Shown here piece by piece: positions 28,601-37,148 of a DNA stretch of 64,000 bases. The notes under the pieces were generated by a model, which was not told where the DNA came from, searched no databases, and saw only the letters and a program-made list of their open reading frames with translations. Within the stretch, counting starts at the first letter, position 1. Each line of letters opens with the position of its first letter. A program made the position numbers and the translations under genes. This DNA comes from Halanaerobium hydrogeniformans (GTDB taxonomy: Bacteria > Bacillota > Halanaerobiia > Halanaerobiales > Halanaerobiaceae): assembly GCF_000166415.1 (NCBI RefSeq), contig NC_014654.1, positions 1,178,001 through 1,242,000 of the forward strand. The letters run 5' to 3'.

Positions 28601-29051
28601 TGGTAAAAAGTTAGATCTATCAAATGAGCAGATAGATAAACTATTTATTTTATCACTGCTGCATGATATAGGCAAAATATCTGTACCTGAAAAAATATTG
28701 ACCAAAGCAGGAAAGTTAAGTGAAGAAGAATGGGGAATTATAAAATCTCATCCAGAAGCAGGTTATAGAATAATCGAAAGTATCCCCAGATTTTCTCATA
28801 TTGCAGAAGAAATACTTCACCATCATGAACGCTGGGATGGAAGAGGTTATCCTGATGGTCTTGCGGGTGAAGAGATCCCTTTATTATCACGTGTATTAAC
28901 CATCGTTGATTCCTATGATGTAATGACAGGTGGTAGACCATATAAAAAGGCTATGAGCAAAAAAGAAGCCATCGAAGAATTAAAAAGATGTGCTGGAACT
29001 CAATTTGATCCAGAGTTAGTTAAATATTTTGTTGATATGATAAGCAATTAA
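25650..29051 (+). CDS. Membrane PAS/GAF sensor with GGDEF and HD-GYP domains
   Basis: This 1133-residue protein has four to five membrane segments in the first 100 residues, then a GAF-like region (110-235), a PAS domain (about 250-365), a second PAS (375-490), a GAF (500-660) and a third PAS (675-790). The GGDEF domain has RWGGDEF with an RQED inhibition site, and HD-GYP has HDIGKI and HHERWDGRGYP. Both catalytic domains look intact. It is more distant from the 20899 and 30585 genes than those are from each other. The KaiC-like gene follows after 48 bases with its own ribosome site, so co-expression is likely. Confidence 0.92.
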   Translation: MRENNLELKKILFNNLTLIILGLLFIFISLFTVVEIILPLVFLLLIYSSYKYNKRGIIYATLFSISLLLIQNLYILEVQPIELIIEIFIIITAALYIYNSSSSIEKLNSNLEERVKELSALNNISKITEEFYGSLDTILKKIASEIPQGYQHPEDLCVKINYQDKEYKTDNFKKTKWQQKTAITIDNEAVGRIEVCYLNKYSEEYDNSPFLKEEFNLLELFSDKISNIIKIAEQEKRAKEQRDFLSITLNSIGDGVIITDKNGRVTRLNKTAQKMTKWNQEEAKGSHISEIFKIINSKTGEMVKNPVKKVLTEGKTVDLANHTKLIARDNTEHHIADSAAPIKDKAGEIYGVVLVFRNVTEKYQMREEIKNKAELFSNAVTEAPFPIMLHNNKGEVLEVNDVWQELTGYSETEISTIDEWLEQAYDKSLNKEDLKEIYQNISEVSTGEFTIRTKEKQQRIWDIKNSYLGLDEQDNKLFISMAVDITENKQMDKKIKMFNRIYRTLSSVNQLIVNENSIDHLLKQAVEVVVDVGKYDTAWIAKVSDNKDLLDVKAIAGYNCSFLRERKVELNYQKDNLNIYKDAILNEETVILNFDTEQELKGENCGSTGVFVLKIFDEIWGLMVFCSNEENRFDNKEYALLKELTADVSLGIEKIISKQKQKESEAKLAKSEKEYRQLVQKSPIGIYKTSYSGKLLFVNPTIAKMLGFNTPEEVYDHYNEDLENKLYVDSNKRKKFIKQLQRYGEVKDFVYRIYDKNNEIKWIEDNARISSDKQLNDFTIEGFVLDITERKKHQEKIAYMSFHDSLTGLYNRSYLEDMMERIDTKRNLPICLIMADLNNLKQINDLYGHSTGDKWIKKAAEIIKNSCRQEDVIARWGGDEFVILLPHTKIKESEKIIARINESKIETDEGIEISIALGTACKNKREQDIFEVLNEAENRMYINKFADRESGRGIVLAGFLNTLKEKSFETENHVNRMGELSRRFGKKLDLSNEQIDKLFILSLLHDIGKISVPEKILTKAGKLSEEEWGIIKSHPEAGYRIIESIPRFSHIAEEILHHHERWDGRGYPDGLAGEEIPLLSRVLTIVDSYDVMTGGRPYKKAMSKKEAIEELKRCAGTQFDPELVKYFVDMISN

Positions 29052-29099
29052 AATAGCAGAAAAGAAAGATAAAATTCAAACTATTGGAGGAGTCAATAT

Positions 29100-30548
29100 A
29101 TGAGAAAACACCTATCTACAGGTATTAACGGTCTGGATGTAATCTTAAGAGATGGGCTAATTCCGGGGAGGTTTTATTTGCTTCGTGGAGGTCCCGGGAC
29201 CGGGAAAACAACCCTGGGCTTACATTTTTTGATTGAAGGTTTAAAAAATAAAGAAGAAGTTCTTTTAATAACTATGACTGAAGATATAGAAAAAATAAAA
29301 GAAAATGGCAAGCAATATAATTTTCCCATGGACGAAATCAACTATATTGATTTAAGCCCTGGTGAAGACTTTATCTCTGCTAAAAAAGATTATGACATTT
29401 TTTCCTCAGCTCAGAGTGAACAAAAACCCTTGGTTGAAAAAATGACTCAAAAGATTGAAGAATTAAGTCCTGATAGGATTTTCTTTGATGGTTTTACTCA
29501 GTTAAAATATTTGAGTTCAGATACTTATAAGTTTAGAAAACAGATTTTATCTTTTATGCAGTTTGTAAAAAAATATGATTCCACTATTTTATTGACATCT
29601 GAAGTAGGTGCTTCAAATCCTGATGATGATCTGCAGTTTATGGTAGATGGAATTATAAACATCGTTTATGAAAGTCAAAATCATTATTTAGAAATAACAA
29701 AATATCGTGGTTCAGGTTTCCAAAAAGGGAAACACTCCATGAAATTTAAAAAAGATGGTATTGAAGTTTATCCTCAATTAGAATTTATAAAAAGCAGCTA
29801 TAATTATGAAAGCGAATCACTTTCTTTTGGTGTTCCAGAAATAGATAAATTGCTTAATGGAGGTATTGAAAAAGGAACCACAACTATTATTACCGGACCA
29901 ACAGGGGTTGGCAAAACCACCCTCGGAACTCAGTTTATTAAAACTAATGGTGATAAGGATTTAAAATCAATTATATATACTTTTGAAGAAACCCAAAAAT
30001 CTTTAATGCTGAGATCTAAGTCGGTTAAAATCAATTTAGAACAGTTAAAAAATGATAAAAAAGTGTATATTAAAGAAATTAGTCCTTTAGAATATACTCC
30101 TGCTGAATTTGCTTATGAACTAAGCAGAGATGTACAGGAAAAGGGTATCTCAATTGTTTTACTTGATTCAATCGCAGGTTATTTTTTAACCTTTAATAAT
30201 CCTGATAAGATGCAGAAAATGATTACGGGGATTCATAATTTATGTGAACATTTAAAATCTCTGGGAGTTACAGTTTTAATGATTAACGAACAAAAAATGA
30301 TCACCGGTGATTTTCAGGCAACAGATACACAGACCAGTTTTATAGCAGATAATCTGATATTTTTAAGATATTTAGAGATTCAGGGTAAACTGGAAAAGGC
30401 AATTGGTGTCTTAAAAAAGAGGATGAGTGGTTTTGAAAATACTATGCGAAAATTTGAGATAACTGAAGAGGGAATAAAGGTTGGAAAACCATTGGAAAAT
30501 TTAAGAGGTATATTAAGTGGTAATCCTGAATTTTTGAATAAAAAATGA
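29100..30548 (+). CDS. Two-domain KaiC-like RecA-type ATPase
   Basis: This 482-residue protein has two KaiC/RadA-like repeats. Domain 1 has GGPGTGKTTLG (about residue 32) and a Walker B in RIFFDGFTQL. Domain 2 has GPTGVGKTTLG (about 265), the glutamate pair in YTFEETQ and Walker B in VLLDSIAGY. The region equivalent to the cyanobacterial KaiC phospho-sites reads QTSFIAD; Ser seems kept and Thr replaced by Phe, judged by eye. KaiC homologues outside cyanobacteria act in stress or signalling circuits and usually do not keep time. It sits between two GGDEF/HD-GYP genes and probably works with them. It starts at ATG 29100 after TTGGAGGAG. Confidence 0.9.
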   Translation: MRKHLSTGINGLDVILRDGLIPGRFYLLRGGPGTGKTTLGLHFLIEGLKNKEEVLLITMTEDIEKIKENGKQYNFPMDEINYIDLSPGEDFISAKKDYDIFSSAQSEQKPLVEKMTQKIEELSPDRIFFDGFTQLKYLSSDTYKFRKQILSFMQFVKKYDSTILLTSEVGASNPDDDLQFMVDGIINIVYESQNHYLEITKYRGSGFQKGKHSMKFKKDGIEVYPQLEFIKSSYNYESESLSFGVPEIDKLLNGGIEKGTTTIITGPTGVGKTTLGTQFIKTNGDKDLKSIIYTFEETQKSLMLRSKSVKINLEQLKNDKKVYIKEISPLEYTPAEFAYELSRDVQEKGISIVLLDSIAGYFLTFNNPDKMQKMITGIHNLCEHLKSLGVTVLMINEQKMITGDFQATDTQTSFIADNLIFLRYLEIQGKLEKAIGVLKKRMSGFENTMRKFEITEEGIKVGKPLENLRGILSGNPEFLNKK

Positions 30549-30584
30549 TTATTAGTTAAAGTATAAAAAGGAGACTGAATAAAA

Positions 30585-32351
30585 TTGATAGATAAAGATA
30601 TTTTGGATGATAAGCTCAATTTAATAGAAAAAAACAGGATTTTTTTACTGGTATCTCATCGGGAAAATCAAAATATTTTAAAAAAATATTTAATGCCAGA
30701 GCATGAAGTTATTACAAACAATTTTTCTCAAAATCTTGAAAAAATAGATTTAATAATCGCTGATGAACAGGGATTACAAAAATTTGAGGAAGATATTTTT
30801 GAAATCAAAAAAACCAAGAGCAGCTTTCTTTATTTACCTCTGCTTTTAATAACTAGAATTGCTATCGAAGATATACCTGATAAGTATCTTAATATAATAG
30901 ATGAAATAATCGAGATCCCCATTGAACAAAGGATTTTTATTTCTCGAATAAAAAAATTACTGGGTATTAGAAGTATGTTTTTAACTGTACAGATATTTCA
31001 AAAACTAATAGATAATAATCCGGCTGGGATATGTATTTTACTGGAAAACAGGGAAATAAAGTATGTTAATGATACATTTTCAAGTATTATAGAAAAAAAG
31101 AAGGAAGATATTATAAATAAAAATATAGTTGAAGTTTTCCCTGAAGATATAATAGATCAATATTTTAATAAGAGGAAAAAAATTGATAAAAGCAGATCCA
31201 CAATTGAACTACAGTTAAAAGATAAACACAAATGGCTGGATATACAGAGTATAGAATCAAAATATAAAAATATTAAATTAAGTTCATTAATTATAATTGA
31301 TATGTCAGAACGAATAGAACAACAACAAGAAATAGAGTATTTATCTTATAAAGATAAATTAACCGATCTCTATAATCGGCGTTTTTTTGAAGAAGAAATG
31401 GAAAGACTGGATACAGAAAGACAACTGCCAATAAGTGTTATTATGGCTGACTTAAATGGTTTAAAATTAATTAATGACAGTTACGGACATAAAAAAGGTG
31501 ATGAATTATTAAAAAGAACAGCAGAAATTTTAGAAAAATCTATCAGAGAAGAAGATATTCTAGCCCGTCAGGGTGGAGATGAGTTTGCCTTTTTGCTGCC
31601 CAGGACCAGTAAAAAGCAGACAGAAAAAATATTAAAGAGAATTAGAGAAGAAATTCAAAAGTCAGAAGACAAAAAATTTCCTATCTCTATTGCTTTAGGT
31701 ACAGCAACTAAAAACAAGTCTGAGCAAAACCTGGCAGATGTTTTAAAAAAAGCAGATGATAAAATGTATCAAAACAAATTATCAGAAAGCAGAAGCAGTA
31801 AAAGTAATATTGTCCAGGGCTTACTTAATGCTTTAGCAGCTAAAAGTCATGAAACAAAAGAGCATTCGGATAGAATGCGAAAATTAGCTTTGGATTTTGG
31901 CGAAAGTTTAGTACTTTCTAATTCTGAATTGAATAGATTATCTCTACTGGCCAGGTTACATGACATAGGTAAGACTAATATTAGCGAAAAGATTTTAAAC
32001 AAGCCAGCTGAGCTAAACAAAGAAGAATGGAAGATCGTTAAAAATCATTCAGAACAGGGTTATAAAATTGCTTTAGCCTCAGAAGAATTTGCTGTAGTAG
32101 CTGAAGATATATTTGCCCATCATGAAAACTGGGATGGTAGTGGTTATCCTCGAAATCTTGACGGAGAAGATATTTCTTATCTCGCCAGAATAATTTCTAT
32201 AATAGATGCCTATGATATAATGATTCATGATCTTCCCTACAGTAAAGCAATAAGTAAAGAAGAGGCTTTAGCGGAGATAAAAAGATGTTCTGGAACTCAA
32301 TTTGATCCAGAGTTAGCTGATAAATTCATTGAATTTATCAAAAACAATTAA
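30585..32351 (+). CDS. PAS-GGDEF-HD-GYP cyclic-di-GMP enzyme with a degenerate receiver-like N-terminus
   Basis: This 588-residue protein starts at TTG 30585 with AAGGAG upstream. Residues 1-130 look like a degenerate receiver (LIIADEQG where LLLD would be, then LLLITRIA and IPIEQRIFISRIKKLL). A PAS domain follows at 135-255. GGDEF has RQGGDEF with a REED inhibition site; HD-GYP has HDIGKT and HHENWDGSGYP. The C-terminal 340 residues nearly match the 20899 gene. It lies 36 bases after the KaiC-like gene and is probably in the same operon. Confidence 0.9.
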   Translation: MIDKDILDDKLNLIEKNRIFLLVSHRENQNILKKYLMPEHEVITNNFSQNLEKIDLIIADEQGLQKFEEDIFEIKKTKSSFLYLPLLLITRIAIEDIPDKYLNIIDEIIEIPIEQRIFISRIKKLLGIRSMFLTVQIFQKLIDNNPAGICILLENREIKYVNDTFSSIIEKKKEDIINKNIVEVFPEDIIDQYFNKRKKIDKSRSTIELQLKDKHKWLDIQSIESKYKNIKLSSLIIIDMSERIEQQQEIEYLSYKDKLTDLYNRRFFEEEMERLDTERQLPISVIMADLNGLKLINDSYGHKKGDELLKRTAEILEKSIREEDILARQGGDEFAFLLPRTSKKQTEKILKRIREEIQKSEDKKFPISIALGTATKNKSEQNLADVLKKADDKMYQNKLSESRSSKSNIVQGLLNALAAKSHETKEHSDRMRKLALDFGESLVLSNSELNRLSLLARLHDIGKTNISEKILNKPAELNKEEWKIVKNHSEQGYKIALASEEFAVVAEDIFAHHENWDGSGYPRNLDGEDISYLARIISIIDAYDIMIHDLPYSKAISKEEALAEIKRCSGTQFDPELADKFIEFIKNN

Positions 32352-32522
32352 ACTTTTTGTCTATCCCCTACTTGAATTAATGTTAAATATTTTGAATATT
32401 TAAAAAGGAAAACAGAGAGAAATCTAGAAGTATATTTATATAAGCAAAATAAATAATTTCCCATTTTTTAGAACTCTCTATATATTCAGTTTAAACTGCA
32501 TTAATATTAAGGGGGTATAAGA

Positions 32523-33833
32523 ATGAGAACATTAGCATTGATTTTAGCAGGTGGAAGAGGTAGTAGACTGGATCTTTTATCGGCTCATAGAGCAAAACCA
32601 AGTGTGCCTTTTGCTGGTAAGTTTCGATTGATTGATTTTGTTTTAAGCAATTGTGTTAACTCTGATATTTTCAATATTGGTGTTTTAACACAGTACTTAC
32701 CTCATTCTCTTAACAATCATATTGGTATTGGTAAACCCTGGGATCTTGACCGAAAACAAGGTGGTGTAACCATTTTGCAGCCTTTTAGAGGCAAGCCAGG
32801 TCAGACAGATTGGTATGAGGGAACCGCTCATGCAATTTATAAAAATTTAAGTTATTTAAAAAACCAGTCTCCAGATCAGGTTATTATTTTATCAGGAGAT
32901 CATGTTTATGAGATGGATTACGGTAAAATGGTAGATTATCATATCAAAAAAGATGCAGATTTAACAATTGCTGCTCAGCCAGTACCATATGAAGAAGCCA
33001 GTCGTTTTGGCATTTTAGACTGTAATCAGGAGAAGAAAATTACTGATTTTGTAGAAAAACCTGTTGATCCTCCCAGTAATTTAGCTTCAATGGGGATTTA
33101 TGTTTTTAAATATGATGTTTTAATAGAGGTATTAAAAAAATACTGTACTCATCAAAGTACAGATTTTGGTCATAATATTATCCCCCCAATGATCGAAGAA
33201 AATAATGTTTATCTTTATGAATATGATGGTTTTTGGAGAGATGTAGGAACCCTTGGTTCATATTGGGAAACTAATCTTGAACTTGTAAAATCGATTCCAG
33301 AGTTAAATCTTTATGATGAGGAATGGAAAATGCAGACAAGAAGTGAAGAAAAACCACCTGCAAAATTCGGAAGATACGGGAAGGCTTCCTGCAGCCTTAT
33401 CTCCAATGGAGCAATTATTAATGGTGAGGTAGAAAATTCGATAATAAGTCCGGGAGTATATATAGAAAAAGGTGCAGTTGTTAGAGATTCGATTATTTTC
33501 AATAACAGTATAATCCGCAGCAACTCAGTTATAGATAAAACAATTATTGACAAAGAGGTAGAAATAAAAGAAAACTGCAAAATAGGTTATGGAGATGATT
33601 ACACTCCAAACAAAGAAGTACCTGATCTTTTAGCAAATGGTTTAAATGTTATTGCAAAAAGGGCTAAAGTCCCAGCCGAAACAAAAATGGGAAGAAACTG
33701 TAGAGTTCACTCATATGTTGGAATAAATAGCTTTGATGGCAAAGACATAAGCAGTGGTAGTACTATAACCTCTGGTATTGGCAAAAAAATTGCTGAAGGT
33801 GATGAAAAAACAATTGAAGAATTGAATATTTAG
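32523..33833 (+). CDS. glgC: Glucose-1-phosphate adenylyltransferase
   Basis: This 436-residue protein makes ADP-glucose from ATP and glucose-1-phosphate, the donor for glycogen. The N-terminal nucleotidyltransferase signature LILAGGRGSRLDLLSAHRAKP is followed by the RLIDFVLSNCVNS and WYEGTAHAI strings of the family, and the second half has left-handed beta-helix repeats (NSIIRSNSVIDKTIID). GGGGG lies before ATG 32523. No glycogen synthase or branching gene is next to it, and a terminator follows at once, so it is transcribed alone. Confidence 0.95.
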   Translation: MRTLALILAGGRGSRLDLLSAHRAKPSVPFAGKFRLIDFVLSNCVNSDIFNIGVLTQYLPHSLNNHIGIGKPWDLDRKQGGVTILQPFRGKPGQTDWYEGTAHAIYKNLSYLKNQSPDQVIILSGDHVYEMDYGKMVDYHIKKDADLTIAAQPVPYEEASRFGILDCNQEKKITDFVEKPVDPPSNLASMGIYVFKYDVLIEVLKKYCTHQSTDFGHNIIPPMIEENNVYLYEYDGFWRDVGTLGSYWETNLELVKSIPELNLYDEEWKMQTRSEEKPPAKFGRYGKASCSLISNGAIINGEVENSIISPGVYIEKGAVVRDSIIFNNSIIRSNSVIDKTIIDKEVEIKENCKIGYGDDYTPNKEVPDLLANGLNVIAKRAKVPAETKMGRNCRVHSYVGINSFDGKDISSGSTITSGIGKKIAEGDEKTIEELNI

Positions 33834-33843
33834 CTTTTTTAAA

Positions 33844-33869
33844 AGCTCAGGTTTTCCTGGGCTTTTTTT
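33844..33869 (+). terminator. Terminator after glgC
   Basis: AGCTCAGG pairs with CCTGGGCT around TTTT and seven T follow. Confidence 0.85.
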
Positions 33870-33910
33870 GTTTAAATATTTTTAAAAGAAGTTAATTTAA
33901 GTGGTTATAT

Positions 33911-33939
33911 TTGTCAAAATTTAATTTTAGTGTTAAAAT
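33911..33939 (+). promoter_or_regulatory. Promoter of the AraC-GH39 gene
   Basis: TTGTCA at 33911 and TAAAAT at 33934 are spaced by 17 bases. It is the only good match in the 127-base gap. Confidence 0.5.
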
Positions 33940-33996
33940 ATTAATAGATATAATGTGATTCTTTTTCGAGAAAACTAATTTTGAGGAGTTTAAATT

Positions 33997-36477
33997 ATGA
34001 CCTGTGAAAACATAAATTTCATATTTGGAGTACCATATAAAATTTCTCTTAATTCTCTTAGTAAGAAAAAGATTTTTAACCGATCTTTCAAATTGATTTG
34101 GGTTTTAAAAGGTAATATTACTTTTGAGAGCAGCAATTATTATTCTGATGCTAAAGAAATCAGCAATTTAAAAGAAGAAGAACTGCAGATAATTAATTCA
34201 TATTCACCTTTTAAATTAATCAATCAAAGTAAAGATGCTAAATTTCTTGTTTTTGATTTTAAAACAAAATATTTAAGAGATTTTAAACTAGATTTTGAAG
34301 AAAAAATATTTTATCTAAATAATAGCAATAGTTTAGATAATCTAAAATATTTACTTGCCTCTTTAGCAAAAGATTATTTTCAGCTGGATTATCAACTTCA
34401 TGAAAATTCAAAACCTACTTTAGATGAAGTTTTAACTTTACTGCATAATAAATACTGTATTCACAATCAAAGAAAGGACGATTTTTACCAGCAAAAACAA
34501 AATAGTATTGTCATGAAAGTTGTAGAAAAGATTGAAAAAGATTATAATCGAAATTTAACATTAAACAGTATAGCAGATGAGTTTCATTATAATAGTTCAT
34601 ATTTATCAGAAAAATTTAAGTCTTTAATGGAGATAAACTTTAAAAATTATTTAGATAGATTACGCCTTGAAGAAACACTGTATGAACTTTATTATACAGA
34701 TAAAAATATTAATCAGATAGCTCTAGAAACAGGATGTAATAATATAAAAAGCTTTTACAGAGTTTTTAATAAATATTTTAATTTAAGTCCTATACAGGTT
34801 AGAAAAAAATATCCAAAACTCAAAAAAGACTCTTTAGTTGAAGAATTTGGCGAAATAGACTTTTTTATAATTTATTTTAAGCATGTTATTAGAGCTTATG
34901 AAAAAAAGGAATTACAAAGAAAAGAAAAATTCAAAAAAGAAATCAAAATTGAACTAGGGCATTCTAAAAAAACCATCAATCCTGTCTGGCAGAAACTGAT
35001 TAATGCCGGAACAGCACAGAGTATTATGGATTCTAATTTGAGAAAGCAAATTAGAGATTTGCAGGAAGGAATTGGATTTGAGTATCTGCGTTTTGAGGGT
35101 ATTTTTAATGATGATTTAGAAATTATCAAAGGTGATAATCTGGATAATATACATTATAACTGGAAATTAGTAGACAATATTTTTGATTTTGTTTTAGAAA
35201 ATAATTTAAAACCTTTTGTTAGTCTGAGTTTTATGCCTAAAGCACTTGCCAGTAAGGATAAAACTATTTTCTATTATCAGGCTAATTTTTCTCCTCCAAA
35301 AAATATTAACCATTGGCTTGATTTAATTGATGCTTTTATTATTCATTTGATAAATCGTTATGGAATTGATGAAATAAAAAAATGGTACTTTCAAGTCTGG
35401 ACTGAGCTTCCTCATCGAGGATTTCACTGGGCTGCTTCTCTAGAAGAATATTTTGATTTTTATGCTGCCACAGCAGTTAAGATAAAAAATATTTCCTCAG
35501 ATATAAAAGTTGGTCCAGCTTCTGACAGTTTTTTGGAAAATAAAATACAGACTAAAAAGTTTTTAAAATATGCGGCAGATAACAACTTACCCCTTGATTT
35601 TTATAATATTAATTTATATCATAATGCTATTCCTGCTATAGAAGAAGAGATTAATTTAAGAGATTTTTATAAAGAGAGAACTTTAGAAAATATTAAATTT
35701 AAATTTCAAGAAAAAGATTATTCTTTTAAGAAGGCAGAAAAAATTAAGTCTATGTTAAAAGAATTTTATCCAGAGACAGAATTGATTTCTACTCGTTGGA
35801 ATTTAAGCTGGAATCCTAAAGAATATATTCATGATACTGCTTTTATGGCAAATTATATAGTCGACAATGCTTTAAAACTTCAGCATAAATTAGATGGTCT
35901 GGGCTATTTAAATTTATCTGATTTAATTTCAGAATGGCCTATAAATGAGCTTCCCTTTTTTGGTGGTAGAGGCCTGGTAAATACTGAAGGAATCAAAAAA
36001 TCCGCTTATTATGCCTATCTTATTTTATCTAAATTAGGCAGCAAAATTATTGATCAGGGTGACAACTATATTGTGACTGTAGAGGGAGAAGATATCCAGA
36101 TCATTATTTATAATTATGCTTATTTAAGTAAGAGTTATCAAAATGCGGATTATAGTTTAATTAATGAACATGAAAGATATCAGGTTTTCGAAAAAAAAGA
36201 TCCGCTGGACTTTGAATTAAAATTATTAAATTTAAGTGGCAAGTATAAAATGAATCGGTATTTTTTGAATAGAGACTCTGGTTCTGCTTTTGATGAATGG
36301 CTTAAAATGGGAGCTCCGCCTGAATTGAGCAAACACGAAATAAAATATCTTAAATATAAATCATATCCTGACTTAAAAGTAAAATATTTAAACTTAAGTG
36401 GCGAATTTGAGATTAATACTGTTTTAGAAGCTCATTCACTTGAATTTATCGTTTTGAAAAAACAATTTTCGGTGTAA
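33997..36477 (+). CDS. AraC-family regulator fused to a GH39-like domain lacking the nucleophile
   Basis: This 826-residue protein has an N-terminal cupin-like sensor (1-150), a two-helix-turn-helix AraC domain (about 180-275: LNSIADEFHYNSSYLSEKFK and QIALETGCNNIKSFYRVF), and a GH39 beta-xylosidase-like TIM barrel from about 310 to the end. The acid/base Glu is kept (FQVWTELPH, Glu470). The usual nucleophile in TEWN is changed to Arg600 in STRWNLSWNP, so hydrolysis is not expected. The domain probably binds a sugar and controls the neighbouring uronide genes. AraC-GH39 fusions are known; the loss of the nucleophile is read directly from the sequence. Confidence 0.85.
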   Translation: MTCENINFIFGVPYKISLNSLSKKKIFNRSFKLIWVLKGNITFESSNYYSDAKEISNLKEEELQIINSYSPFKLINQSKDAKFLVFDFKTKYLRDFKLDFEEKIFYLNNSNSLDNLKYLLASLAKDYFQLDYQLHENSKPTLDEVLTLLHNKYCIHNQRKDDFYQQKQNSIVMKVVEKIEKDYNRNLTLNSIADEFHYNSSYLSEKFKSLMEINFKNYLDRLRLEETLYELYYTDKNINQIALETGCNNIKSFYRVFNKYFNLSPIQVRKKYPKLKKDSLVEEFGEIDFFIIYFKHVIRAYEKKELQRKEKFKKEIKIELGHSKKTINPVWQKLINAGTAQSIMDSNLRKQIRDLQEGIGFEYLRFEGIFNDDLEIIKGDNLDNIHYNWKLVDNIFDFVLENNLKPFVSLSFMPKALASKDKTIFYYQANFSPPKNINHWLDLIDAFIIHLINRYGIDEIKKWYFQVWTELPHRGFHWAASLEEYFDFYAATAVKIKNISSDIKVGPASDSFLENKIQTKKFLKYAADNNLPLDFYNINLYHNAIPAIEEEINLRDFYKERTLENIKFKFQEKDYSFKKAEKIKSMLKEFYPETELISTRWNLSWNPKEYIHDTAFMANYIVDNALKLQHKLDGLGYLNLSDLISEWPINELPFFGGRGLVNTEGIKKSAYYAYLILSKLGSKIIDQGDNYIVTVEGEDIQIIIYNYAYLSKSYQNADYSLINEHERYQVFEKKDPLDFELKLLNLSGKYKMNRYFLNRDSGSAFDEWLKMGAPPELSKHEIKYLKYKSYPDLKVKYLNLSGEFEINTVLEAHSLEFIVLKKQFSV

Positions 36478-36505
36478 ATCAAGTTTTTTCATAGTTTATT
36501 TAGCT

Positions 36506-36555
36506 AACCCAAAGAAAAGCTATTAAATTTTAGCTTTTTCTTGGGTTATTTTCTT
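36506..36555 (+). terminator. Long hairpin terminator after the AraC-GH39 gene
   Basis: AACCCAAAGAAAAGCTA pairs with TAGCTTTTTCTTGGGTT with one mismatch and an eight-base loop; TATTTTCTTT follows. It separates the regulator from the transporter operon. Confidence 0.85.
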
Positions 36556-36615
36556 TCTATACTTTTTTATTTTCTTAGTGCGAAAATAAAAATTAAATTT
36601 TACTAAAAAATAGAA

Positions 36616-36644
36616 GCGACATATTATTATTATTATTTTATAAT
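36616..36644 (+). promoter_or_regulatory. Candidate promoter of the glucuronide operon
   Basis: GCGACA at 36616 and TATAAT at 36639 are 17 bases apart. A small inverted repeat, GTTAG-TTTTG-CTAAC, lies at about 36667-36681 downstream of it. The IS3 element now lies between this promoter and the transporter gene. Confidence 0.45.
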
Positions 36645-36834
36645 GTTATTAGTGATTGATATAAGAGTTAGTTTTGCTAACATAAGTCCGATAATAAAAA
36701 ATTGCTCATTTAAATTCCCCGGGAGAATTTAATAAAACTTAAAAAATAAGGTGGATCGGGTATAATTAATTAAACAGTTTTTTCTCGGACATGATATAAT
36801 AAGATAATAACAAACTAAAATGGAGGAAAATATC

Positions 36835-37107
36835 ATGCCTACAAAATATCCTGAAGAAATCAAAAGAAAAGTTGTTGCTCTGGCCAATAATGGTAAAAAT
36901 CAAACTGAAATACTCAATGAATATGGAATGGCAAGGTCCACACTTCATAAATGGATAAAAGACTATAATAACTCAGGTTCATTCAGCGCTAAAGATAATA
37001 GATCTGATAAAGAAAAAGAATTAATTAAATTACAAAAAGAAAACAAGCAGTTAAAAATGGAGAATGATATTTTAAAGCAAGCGGCGCTGATAATGGGACG
37101 AAAGTAG
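36835..37107 (+). CDS. IS3-family transposase OrfA
   Basis: This 90-residue protein starts at ATG 36835, with the upstream ATGGAGG acting as ribosome site rather than start. It has the helix-turn-helix of OrfA (QTEILNEYGMARSTLHKWI) and a C-terminal leucine zipper (ELIKLQKENKQLKMENDIL). It binds the IS ends and shares its N-terminus with the OrfAB fusion made by frameshifting. Confidence 0.9.
   Translation: MPTKYPEEIKRKVVALANNGKNQTEILNEYGMARSTLHKWIKDYNNSGSFSAKDNRSDKEKELIKLQKENKQLKMENDILKQAALIMGRK
37071..37077 (+). promoter_or_regulatory. Programmed -1 frameshift site T TTA AAG
   Basis: The heptamer is in the right phase for OrfA codons TTA and AAG (37072-37077). OrfB is in the -1 frame and is open from this point, so slippage here gives the OrfAB transposase. 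The motif fits the X XXY YYZ rule; no test of slippage can be made here. Confidence 0.65.
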
Positions 37108-37148
37108 CAGTTATTAAGGCAAACAGGGATAAATACAGTATTAGCGCC

